A program made the translations under genes and the position numbers. A DNA stretch of 14,231 nucleotides from Bacteroidales bacterium (GTDB lineage Bacteria; Bacteroidota; Bacteroidia; Bacteroidales; UBA932), in NCBI GenBank assembly GCA_016293535.1, contig JAEDEB010000054.1, positions 1-14,231 on the forward strand, in the 5' to 3' direction. The first letter of the stretch is position 1. Every line of letters begins with the position of its first letter. The notes beneath the pieces are model-generated. The model was not told the origin of the DNA and ran no database searches. It was given only the letters and a program-made list of their open reading frames with translations. Of this stretch, positions 1 through 6,634 are shown piece by piece.

Positions 1-77
1 TATTCTACGGCGTTCGCGCCGCGGTGTAACTTTTATAAAATTAACGAACTATTGTATTATACTTTCGTATTATAAAG

Positions 78-172
78 TGGATCAAATCAGATGGAACAAA
101 AAAAACTTTCTAATAGTACAATTTCAAAATCGTTACGTCTATTTATAAAAATGTCAATCTGACCTTGATCCA
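78..172. repeat. Long interrupted inverted repeat upstream of the TonB receptor
   Basis: TGGATCAA at 78-85 is the exact reverse complement of TTGATCCA at 165-172. Just inside, CAGAT at 88-92 pairs with ATCTG at 157-161. The arms are separated only by a small internal loop (AT against ACC). The 64 bases between the arms are AT-rich with no obvious structure. If the receptor transcript starts upstream of 78, this would fold in its 5' leader. Otherwise it could be a protein-binding site or the ends of a small decayed element. No flanking target duplication is visible. Function is not known. Confidence 0.45.
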
Positions 173-228
173 TATGTTGGATGTTAGAGGAAAATATAAT
201 TCAACAGGATATAATCTGACAGAATTAA

Positions 229-2388
229 ATGACAGGAAGATTCATAATTATATTGTTGGGGTTACTATCGGTTGCGACGGTATCAGCAGCTCAGGAGAGT
301 CCAGAGAGGATTGATACTCTGACGGCAGCGACTGTGACTTCTGCCATCGACAGGAACATCAACTTCACGCAGACCGGTCTGACGAAGATTGACGGCTCGG
401 CTTTCAGAAGAGGTTTTGCCGTCTTCAGTTCTCCGGATGTGTTGAAGACCTTGCAGACTCTCACTGGAGTGTCTTCCGGAACTGAAATGCTTTCAAATCT
501 CTATGTACACGGTGGTGACGGAAGCGACAACCTGTTTCTTCTGGATGGAGTTCCTCTTTATCAGATCTGCCACCTCGGAGGTATATTCTCGTCGTTCAAT
601 ACGGATGTGGTAAAGGGAATCGATTTTTATAAGAGCGGTTTTCCGGCTCGTTATGGAGGAAGGACTTCGTCTGTTGTGGATGTTGCTACAAAGGATGGCG
701 ATTTCAAGGAATATCACGGTACTGTCGGTGTCGGACTTCTTGATGGCAGGCTCCAGTTTGAGGGTCCGATCATCAAGGACAGGACTTCGTTCAATGTGGC
801 TATGCGAAGATCCTGGATAGATGTGATTTCAGCTCCTGCCTGTGCGATTGTGAATGCTATGAATAAGGATACTGGAGATAAGCAGAACTTCGGTTATAGT
901 TTCACAGACTTGAATGCGAGGGTGACACATAGATTGAATCCCGGAAGCCGTCTTAACGCTAATTTCTATTGGGGAAATGACGGTCTGAGGATTACACAGG
1001 AGACTGAAGGCCACGATCAGGATGGCAGTCTTAGTGATATTGACATAGAAGATACAAGGTTTTCTTGGGGCAATCTGCTCGGATCACTGAACTGGCAGAA
1101 GGAGTTTTCAGACAAGTTAGATATGAGACTTCTTGGGTTTTATTCAGGAAGCCGGTCAGACATAAGGATGAACACGACTATGGAGTATTACAGGGCTGAT
1201 TATACGGATATATTCAGGCAGGATACGCATAATCGCAACAGGGTGAACGACGGAGGTGTCAGTGCAGATTTCAACTGGTATCCACATCATAATCATCATA
1301 TTAGATTTGGTGGAACTTATATTCTGCATTCTTATAGTCCGAGCCATTCATACAGCCAATATGATACTGACAGTGGAGTGGTACTGACGGATATAAGCAA
1401 GAATGATGATATTCATAGTTTCGGCAACGAGATGGGTATTTATGCAGAGGATGAGATGAGTCTGACTAGGTGGATGAAGGTGAATCTCGGATTGAGGTAT
1501 AGTCTTTATGAGGCTGAGGAAAAAATCTGGAACTATTTCGAGCCACGTGCTGCTTTGAAGTTTCAGGTGTCTCCAAACGTCGGAATCAAGGCTTCATATT
1601 CAGAGATGAGTCAGTTCTCTCATCTGGTGGCAGCTACTTATATCGATCTGCCGACAAACAGCTGGCTTCCTTCGACTTCAAAAGTGGCTCCTATGCGTTC
1701 AAGACAGGTGGCCGGAGGCATCTACGGCAGACTGCCTCATAATATGCATCTGAATGTGGAAGGCTGGTATAAGACAATGAGCAATCTTATCGAATATAAG
1801 GGTATGAATTCATTCTTCCCTCCGCTGACGGATTGGGAGGATGATTTCAAGACTGGTATCGGCAAATCGTATGGTCTGGAGGTGGATTTCGGGTATGAAA
1901 CTGAGAAGACAAGCGTGAGTGCTTTCTATACTCTGTCGTGGAACTGGAGGAAGTTTGATGATATATGGCCGGACTGGTATCTTGACAGGAACGATAACAG
2001 GCATAAAATCACTGTCGTTGCAAACCATAGGTTCACTGAGAAATTCGAGATGTATGCCTCTTGGAATTATCATACAGGAAACAGGATGACTGTGGCTTCG
2101 CAGTATCTTCCTGCTGAGGAGGGAGCTTGGACTGGGCAGTTCTTGTATGAGAGCCCGAACAATGCCAAGATGCCGGATTATCACAGGCTTGACGTGGGAT
2201 TCAATTTCTACAGGGAGACCAAGCGGGGCAATATGGGTGTGTGGAACCTGAGTGTCTATAATGCTTATTGCAGAATCAATCCTTTGTATGCGTCGGTTGT
2301 TAAGGACAAGTCAAAGTTGGCATTCGAGGGTCTTGGAATCGGTATAATTCCGATCGTTCCTACATTCAGTTACACTTTCAGATTTTAA
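229..2388 (+). CDS. TonB-dependent outer-membrane receptor, substrate unknown
   Basis: A 719-residue outer-membrane beta-barrel receptor, predicted to take up a ligand using TonB/ExbBD energy. Residues 1-21 form a signal peptide (MTGR, then a hydrophobic run ending near SAA). A short stretch with IDTLTAATVTS is the likely TonB-box region. The plug domain follows (about residues 50-150), including the typical LLDGVPLY and FPARYGGRTSSVVDV motifs. The remainder is a barrel rich in aromatic and alternating residues, ending in YTFRF, a normal outer-membrane C-terminal signal. Most Bacteroidota receptors paired with DUF4249 proteins begin with a carboxypeptidase-regulatory-like domain. This one goes almost directly from signal peptide to plug, so it is compact. 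The DUF4249 lipoprotein starts 6 bases after the stop, indicating one operon. A His-rich loop (H353-H357) is present. The ATG is supported by the signal peptide directly after it. Family assignment is firm; substrate cannot be read from sequence. Confidence 0.93.
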   Translation: MTGRFIIILLGLLSVATVSAAQESPERIDTLTAATVTSAIDRNINFTQTGLTKIDGSAFRRGFAVFSSPDVLKTLQTLTGVSSGTEMLSNLYVHGGDGSDNLFLLDGVPLYQICHLGGIFSSFNTDVVKGIDFYKSGFPARYGGRTSSVVDVATKDGDFKEYHGTVGVGLLDGRLQFEGPIIKDRTSFNVAMRRSWIDVISAPACAIVNAMNKDTGDKQNFGYSFTDLNARVTHRLNPGSRLNANFYWGNDGLRITQETEGHDQDGSLSDIDIEDTRFSWGNLLGSLNWQKEFSDKLDMRLLGFYSGSRSDIRMNTTMEYYRADYTDIFRQDTHNRNRVNDGGVSADFNWYPHHNHHIRFGGTYILHSYSPSHSYSQYDTDSGVVLTDISKNDDIHSFGNEMGIYAEDEMSLTRWMKVNLGLRYSLYEAEEKIWNYFEPRAALKFQVSPNVGIKASYSEMSQFSHLVAATYIDLPTNSWLPSTSKVAPMRSRQVAGGIYGRLPHNMHLNVEGWYKTMSNLIEYKGMNSFFPPLTDWEDDFKTGIGKSYGLEVDFGYETEKTSVSAFYTLSWNWRKFDDIWPDWYLDRNDNRHKITVVANHRFTEKFEMYASWNYHTGNRMTVASQYLPAEEGAWTGQFLYESPNNAKMPDYHRLDVGFNFYRETKRGNMGVWNLSVYNAYCRINPLYASVVKDKSKLAFEGLGIGIIPIVPTFSYTFRF

Positions 2389-2394
2389 AGGGAT

Positions 2395-3318
2395 ATGAAG
2401 AGATTTGTTTTTGCATTGATTATGTCGGTTCTTGCTCTGCAGGGCTGTGAGACAAGGTTTGAGTTGAAAGGTATGTCAGAGGATCCGAAGATATATGTTT
2501 ATGGCATTGCAGGAATGTCGGATACGACTTCTTTCAGAGTGTGCAAAACTGTTCCTGTTTCTGGTATGAGTGATCCTTCTGCTTCCAGAGAGGTGTCTTC
2601 GATTGAGCTGACTGTGGATGGAAAGGCTGTTACCTTGACGAAGGCTGATGCTGATACTCCTGGTGTTCCGAAGGGTTATTGGTGGACTGCTGAGGATATT
2701 CCTGGAGGGTCTGAGGTTGTGTTGAGAGCTTCTGCTGATGGGGCGGAAGATGTATCATCGGTTTTCCATATGCCTGAAGAGATACCGGCATTCGAGGTTA
2801 TCTATACTTCTGCTCCAGCGTTCAAGTTCACGTTTAAGGATGACGGCAGCACCGAAGATTGTTATGCGATAATGGTGTATGGTGAGTGTACAAGAGTAAA
2901 AGATGGTGATGCTACTGTTTATGTTCGTGCGTGTGATCCGTATGAACCTGACGAGGATTTCGGAATGGAGACAAGGAAGGATTATCTTGACGTCGATATA
3001 AATGACGGAACTGCGAGACTGTGGTCTGATGCGGAGTTTAATGGTCAGGAGGTAAGTCTCAGTCTTGAGGTGTGGACGTATTTTGATGGCATACATAATT
3101 CAAAGTATGATGAGGTCAAGGAGAGATATAAGGCGGTGATATATCGTTTGAGTCCGGAGTTCTTCAAATATGCGGAGGCTCAGAATCACCTTGATAACAA
3201 TATGTTGGCAGAGATAGGCCTGGCTCCGGCTTCATTTGCCTATACAAATGTCACTAATGGTCTTGGATTGTTTGCTGGAGTGGCGGTTGCTGAGACCGAA
3301 TGGTTTGAATACAAATAA
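2395..3318 (+). CDS. DUF4249-family lipoprotein, partner of the TonB receptor
   Basis: A 307-residue lipoprotein. The signal peptide MKRFVFALIMSVLALQGC carries a lipobox (LQGC) with Cys18 as the predicted lipidated residue. After it the sequence is beta-rich and acidic. Its pattern fits DUF4249: an extended start (YVYGIAGMSDTTSFRV), a Ser-rich turn, an early ELTVDGKAV strand, and a late segment on sitting conformations (YRLSPEFFKYAEAQNHLDNN) ending in GLGLFAGVAVAETEW. In Bacteroidota, DUF4249 genes are commonly found beside TonB-dependent receptors and are thought to be accessory surface lipoproteins; the exact role is not established. The 6-base gap to the receptor and the 21-base gap to the next lipoprotein gene suggest a three-gene transcript. 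Codons are noticeably T-ending compared with the genes after 6635. Confidence 0.85.
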   Translation: MKRFVFALIMSVLALQGCETRFELKGMSEDPKIYVYGIAGMSDTTSFRVCKTVPVSGMSDPSASREVSSIELTVDGKAVTLTKADADTPGVPKGYWWTAEDIPGGSEVVLRASADGAEDVSSVFHMPEEIPAFEVIYTSAPAFKFTFKDDGSTEDCYAIMVYGECTRVKDGDATVYVRACDPYEPDEDFGMETRKDYLDVDINDGTARLWSDAEFNGQEVSLSLEVWTYFDGIHNSKYDEVKERYKAVIYRLSPEFFKYAEAQNHLDNNMLAEIGLAPASFAYTNVTNGLGLFAGVAVAETEWFEYK

Positions 3319-3339
3319 CAACTTAATATAAAACGAATT

Positions 3340-3750
3340 ATGAAAAGAATTTTTGCATTTATTGTTGCTGCTATGGCTTTGAGCAGCTGCGTTAAGGTCG
3401 GAGATACATTCCTTCGATTTGATGGTCCTAGCGAAGTCAGTGCGGAGGAACAGGAACTGACTTATGTACCAAGCAAGCAGGCAGAGATGGCGTTTGAGGT
3501 CGCTCATTGGACAGTTTTTGATACTCCTTCTGACCAGCTGCCTACTGAAGGAAATGTAGAGCCGGCTGGTGCTCAGGAGATTATAGGAGATTGGTTCAAG
3601 GTGTATTTTAAGGATGGCAATGTGATTGTGGAGTTGGATGCCAATAAAGGATACAAGCGTCAGCTTACAGTGCATATTCTTGATTCTGTCTCGGATGGCG
3701 GTAGTTCTCAGATTGATGTATGTCAGGAGGGAAAGGAATACTGGGAATAA
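3340..3750 (+). CDS. Small BACON-like lipoprotein
   Basis: A 136-residue lipoprotein with signal peptide MKRIFAFIVAAMALSSC; lipobox LSSC, Cys17 as lipid anchor. The mature part is a single beta-rich domain. It resembles a BACON/Ig-like fold: a start with a strand and Pro/Glu-rich spacer, a middle FKVYFKDGNVIVELDANKG, then a C-terminal strand pair ending SSQIDVCQEGKEYWE. The last part recalls the BACON ending, where a V-x-Q-x-G strand closes the fold. BACON domains in Bacteroidota surface proteins are linked with carbohydrate or mucin binding, but this assignment rests only on pattern and is tentative. It sits 21 bases after the DUF4249 gene and is followed by a strong hairpin, so it is the last gene of the receptor operon. 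It could be a ligand-binding or structural third subunit. Confidence 0.7.
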   Translation: MKRIFAFIVAAMALSSCVKVGDTFLRFDGPSEVSAEEQELTYVPSKQAEMAFEVAHWTVFDTPSDQLPTEGNVEPAGAQEIIGDWFKVYFKDGNVIVELDANKGYKRQLTVHILDSVSDGGSSQIDVCQEGKEYWE

Positions 3751-3771
3751 GACATTAATCTACTATGAAGT

Positions 3772-3811
3772 AAGCAAGGGGCGAATCCAGGTGTGGATTT
3801 GCTCCTTGCTT
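3772..3811. terminator. Strong hairpin between convergent genes, likely bidirectional terminator
   Basis: An 18-bp stem runs from 3772-3789 to 3794-3811 (AAGCAAGG at the base, AATCCA near the top), with a GGTG loop and only two G-U wobbles. It lies 21 bases after the BACON-like lipoprotein stop and 8 bases before the end of the oppositely oriented ATPase gene. The run of T after the stem on the plus strand is interrupted (CTTGAATATT), so termination may not be classical. Its placement between two convergent genes supports a terminator role. Confidence 0.65.
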
Positions 3812-3819
3812 CTTGAATA

Positions 3820-4980
3820 TTATAAAGTAAGGCTCTTGTAATTTATGATTTCAATGTCGCCTGCATTGTTCTCGAAATCACCTGTATATACTACGGACTT
3901 CCTTTTAATAGGAGTCTTTATCCAGCCGGAGAGTTTCTTCAGGGTAGTTTCGAAATCCCTATTGTATGTCATAGATGACTTTACCTCAAGAGCTGTGATT
4001 TCACCTTCCTCCTTGATGAGTACGTCCACCTCGTTCATATTGGAATCGCGGTAGAAGAACACGCCTCCCTCCTTGCCTGCATTCATTCTGTGCTTGACAG
4101 CTTCCATTACTACGAAGTTCTCGAATATATTGCCGCGCATCTTATCCCTTGAGAGTTGTTTGGGGCTCTCGATATCCAGCAGGTAACAAGCCAGACCTGG
4201 ATCACAGAAATACAGTTTGGGACTCTTTATCAATCTCTTCGAGATGTTCTCATAATATGGTGGCAGCAGGTATACTACATAAGATGCAGTCAGTACTGAC
4301 ATCCATGACGCAATGGTTTTGCTGTCAACCCCTACCTCGTTAGCTAGTTCGGACGCGTTGAATACGGAACCAACTCGTGCTGCACACAGCTTCATAAACT
4401 TGAGGAACTGCATAATGTCCTTTATCTTGAGCAGGTCTCTGACATCTTTTTCCAGATAAGTCTTTACGTATGACGGATAGAGCAATTTTGCGATATTCTT
4501 CTTGGCGCATATCGCCGGAAAGAGGCCATCATAGAGGAAGTCGTCAAGTGTCTTGCTTGAAGATTCAGTGCGGGTCTCATTAAGCGACATCGGCATCAGC
4601 TCGAATACGCCGGCCCTTCCAGCCAAAGACTCAGACAGATCTTTCATTAGTTCGAAGTTGGAACTGCCCGACAGAAGGAACTTCCTATCGGGATTATTGT
4701 CCACTATACCCTGTATGTATTCGAAGAGCTCTGGTGCTTTCTGTGCCTCATCGATGAACATCATCTCCTGTGTTTGATTCAGAAATGCAATAGGGTCATT
4801 AAGGGCAAACTCCCTGACGTTCACATCCTTTAATGAGTATTTTACAGCCTGGGGGAACATCTTCTTCAATATGGTACTCTTTCCAGATTGTCTTGGCCCT
4901 GTAATGCAAATAACCGAATAATATTGAGATGCCTCAATTAGTAAATCCTGAATGTCTCTTGCTATGTAATCTTTATTCAT
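3820..4980 (-). CDS. AAA ATPase with C-terminal DUF4143 domain
   Basis: A 386-residue ATPase of the AAA_14/DUF4143 type, common and often multi-copy in Bacteroidales. Walker A is GPRQSGKST (residues 28-36), Walker B is MMFIDE (73-78), followed by a sensor-like LLSGSS (102-107) and the typical GRAGVFELMPMSLNE. The C-terminal half is DUF4143, with a nuclease-like signature: Asp319 in EVDVLI and Glu332-x-Lys334 in ALEVKSS, the PD-(D/E)xK pattern. Cellular function of the family is not established. All key ATPase residues are present, so the gene looks intact. I chose the ATG at 4980; a TTG three codons upstream (4989) is less likely. A near-perfect Bacteroidota promoter lies just upstream, giving a 5' leader of about 20 bases. 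It ends 8 bases from the hairpin shared with the receptor operon. It is flanked by transposase and methyltransferase remnants, so it may be accessory. Confidence 0.9.
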   Translation of the reverse strand: MNKDYIARDIQDLLIEASQYYSVICITGPRQSGKSTILKKMFPQAVKYSLKDVNVREFALNDPIAFLNQTQEMMFIDEAQKAPELFEYIQGIVDNNPDRKFLLSGSSNFELMKDLSESLAGRAGVFELMPMSLNETRTESSSKTLDDFLYDGLFPAICAKKNIAKLLYPSYVKTYLEKDVRDLLKIKDIMQFLKFMKLCAARVGSVFNASELANEVGVDSKTIASWMSVLTASYVVYLLPPYYENISKRLIKSPKLYFCDPGLACYLLDIESPKQLSRDKMRGNIFENFVVMEAVKHRMNAGKEGGVFFYRDSNMNEVDVLIKEEGEITALEVKSSMTYNRDFETTLKKLSGWIKTPIKRKSVVYTGDFENNAGDIEIINYKSLTL

Positions 4981-4990
4981 TCTATGCAAA

Positions 4991-5009
4991 TTTGGAATGA
5001 CACTCCAAA
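4991..5009. promoter_or_regulatory. Palindrome overlapping ATPase promoter, candidate operator
   Basis: TTTGGAATG at 4991-4999 and CACTCCAAA at 5001-5009 form 9-base arms around a central A, with one mismatch. The repeat covers part of the -7 box and the probable transcription start of the ATPase gene. A dimeric repressor site is a reasonable reading, but no regulator is identified. Confidence 0.45.
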
Positions 5010-5037
5010 ATTACATAAAACTTTATAAATGACAAAA
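5006..5037 (-). promoter_or_regulatory. Bacteroidota-type promoter of the AAA/DUF4143 gene
   Basis: On the minus strand TTTTG (5037-5033) is followed by exactly 19 bases and then TAATTTTG (5013-5006), matching the Bacteroidota consensus TTTG, about 19 bases, TAnnTTTG in both boxes. Transcription would start near 5000, about 20 bases before the ATG at 4980. The upstream box lies 19 bases from the truncated end of the transposase remnant. Confidence 0.8.
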
Positions 5038-5055
5038 TAATCTTTGAAACTATTA

Positions 5056-6027
5056 TCAAAGCAGGAAATCGATTTGGAATCTTGTCCGGTAAATGTCAAA
5101 GATGTCTATTGCGCTCATATCGGTATCAGTGCTGAAGAACACCTTCCTGGTTTGAGTCTTTTTCTGTGGATCAATGTACTCAGCGATTACCACCTTGACC
5201 TCCCGTTTGAGGCTCACGGCCCAGACTACGGCAGAATGTAGGGTAACGCCTTCCAGAGTGATGGTCTCAAAGACGGACTTGTCCAAAGACTTGAGGTCAA
5301 CAGGACCTGTGAACTTCTTCGGACGCCCCCTCTTTCCGGTCTTCAGACCAGTGTACAGGTACTTCAGACGGACGTCATCCCTAAGGCGGCTTATAACATT
5401 GAACCCCAACGCTTTAGCTCCGGTAACAAAAGTCTCCTTGGAGAAGAAAGCATCCGCAACAAGACAGTTGGACAACTTAAGAAGATCATCCTTGAGAGAA
5501 TGTATGGTCCTCAAATAAATGCCAATGATGGTGTTATGGTCGTCCATATGCTTGAGATAATAGGGAACGGCACCCCTTATTTTGTCAGTAAAGGTTTGCT
5601 TGGCCACAAGGTGAACTCCCGTCCCGGCATCGGCATCAACGAGGGCGAAGCCCATAAGTTCGAGTCCCTACTTGACCGCAGAAGCACAGCCTGACCAGAA
5701 GTATCCTACACCAGGAGTCTTCTTACCGGACTTGCTGATATAACTCGGGTCTATGGCTATCGCCCGACGATTAGGCTTGCCTTCCTGGACCAGTGTCCGG
5801 TTGAACGATATCCAGTCAAACTTCTTCCTGAAGTTCATACGGAACCGCTGTTCGGACGAGCGTCCGAACCTCCCCATCTGAAGGAAGTTGATGCGATTTG
5901 GTATGGTAAGAAAAAGTTCCATGGCTTCGATGAAGAAAGAACGAAAAGTTTTGCTAAAATTTGTCTGGCCGGAGAGGGCTTTCGAAATCATCTCTCTGAG
6001 CTGGGTAAGGGACTTGATAATCGTCAT
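5056..6027 (-). pseudogene. IS4-type DDE transposase, amber-interrupted and C-terminally truncated
   Basis: One reading frame of 323 codons from ATG at 6027 to TGA at 5056, interrupted by TAG at codon 120 (5668-5670). The frame continues without shift on both sides (SAVK, stop, GLEL, MGFALVDADAG). Homologous transposases as I recall them carry KWGLE here, so a TGG to TAG change is likely. First Asp is D93 in AIDPSYI; second is D192 in LVADAFF. The third position belongs to the IS4 Y-x2-R-x3-E-x6-K signature: Y313 and R316 are present, but the Glu is Asp (D320, RFQIDFLL) and the frame ends three residues later, removing the Lys and roughly the last quarter of a normal transposase of about 400 residues. 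Three separate defects make activity very unlikely. The fragment downstream of the stop could start at the ATG at 5655 but lacks the first Asp. Confidence 0.88.
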
Positions 6028-6068
6028 GCTAACTTGTTATCTGGTAATCTCTAAGTTAGTGATTATCA
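6015..6068 (-). promoter_or_regulatory. Hairpin enclosing the transposase start codon
   Basis: On the minus strand TGATAATC (6068-6061) pairs with GATTATCA (6022-6015) and CTAACTT (6059-6053) with AAGTTAG (6035-6029). The loop is 17 bases. The strands between the two stems are A on one side and CATGAC on the other, the latter holding the transposase ATG (6027-6025). In RNA the start codon would lie in an internal loop flanked by two stems. Insertion sequences such as IS10 and IS50 are known to hide transposase start signals in read-through transcripts; a similar role here is inferred. Confidence 0.5.
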
Positions 6069-6219
6069 GGCACTTATCCAAATTTTTCAAGCATTATTTT
6101 CCATCTTTTTAACACTTTTTTTCGGTTCTGTTTTATGCCACCTGCAAGGTGCTGTTAAGCTACCTGGAAACGGCCTATTGTATACGTAAGTAATTGAAAA
6201 TTATATAATTGTTATATTT
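6069..6219. other. AT-rich spacer between transposase and methyltransferase remnants
   Basis: No reading frame of interest. It contains a run of T (6114-6122), a short hairpin CACCT/AGGTG (6139-6151) and a 12-base AT palindrome (AATTATATAATT, near 6199-6210). None can be assigned a role. It could include the outer end of the insertion sequence. Confidence 0.3.
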
Positions 6220-6611
6220 TTAACGAAGTATTGATAAAGGGTAGGCATGATATACTCTTGATCCCTTCTTCTCATTGCCATATGTAGAATATCCGCTCAT
6301 AACTGTCGGAGGATTGTCATTCATTCTCTCCGATGAAGGATACGGTTCCACATCCTCGATGTTGAAGCCCTGATTTCTCAATTCCTTTGTCCCGAGACCC
6401 ATTCCGGAAGATGCATCGAAAATTGATGCTCCTTCCAGTGAGGATAGTCGCGTTCAATTTCGGCAGATGTTCTGAACATAGCCTGTTCTTTCATCCCCAC
6501 CTCATTGCTCTCCTTGCGTACCTCCGGACTAATATCCTGAACACTGAACCGCAATGCTGAACTGTCTATTCCGTGATTGTCAAGAATCCTCACGACGGCA
6601 TCGGCACACAT
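6220..6611 (-). pseudogene. Remnant of a SAM-dependent methyltransferase, frameshifted and internally deleted
   Basis: Two minus-strand frames join near 6430-6440. The first (from ATG 6611, with the frame open further upstream) encodes a segment ending SAEIERDYPHW (about 6480-6435). The second, in another frame, reads IFDASSGMGLGTKELRNQGF, then IEDVEPYPSSER and PPTVMSGYST (about 6423-6293). DASSGMGLGT fits a methyltransferase motif I (SAM-binding glycine-rich loop) and DVEPYPS the acidic motif II. I recall a phage/mobile-element family of large SAM-dependent methyltransferases with the same order: YPHW, a spacer of about 30 residues, then the DxSSGxGxGT loop. Here the spacer is gone together with the frame, and everything after PPT has been lost (unrelated residues to a stop at 6220). 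It is therefore dead. Family naming rests on motif memory; phage or conjugative-element origin is inferred. It begins 23 bases after the hydrolase stop at 6635. Confidence 0.55.
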
Positions 6612-6634
6612 CTCAAGAAAGGCAGAACGGGCAG

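Larger units (their letters stand above)
5056..6068 (-). mobile_element. IS4-type insertion sequence remnant
   Basis: The region contains a transposase pseudogene and, at its 5' side, an inverted repeat (6015-6068) around the start codon. The 3' part of the element is missing: the reading frame stops where the catalytic signature is incomplete, and an unrelated promoter begins within 20 bases. Terminal inverted repeats and a target duplication cannot be defined, so the outer limits are approximate. The element cannot be autonomous. Confidence 0.75.

Noticed and set aside
8..21. 5-bp hairpin CGGCG-TTCG-CGCCG at the left edge, followed by a short T run
   Set aside because: The T run begins about 10 bases after the stem, so it is not a classical terminator, and the gene it would serve is outside the window.
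54..74. Direct repeat GTATTATA, two copies 13 bases apart
   Set aside because: Low complexity in AT-rich DNA; spacing is not helical and no motif match.
1810..2184. 124-residue minus-strand frame inside the TonB receptor
   Set aside because: Shadow of the receptor coding sequence, with no promoter or known motif.
3626..3841. 71-residue plus frame overlapping the BACON-like gene end
   Set aside because: Out of frame with a convincing lipoprotein gene and runs through the terminator hairpin.
4981..4989. TTG start for the ATPase, three codons upstream
   Set aside because: ATG at 4980 is the stronger start and gives the usual MNKDYI beginning.
6139..6151. Short hairpin CACCT-GCA-AGGTG
   Set aside because: Five-bp stem without a T tract on either strand; not a terminator and no other role visible.
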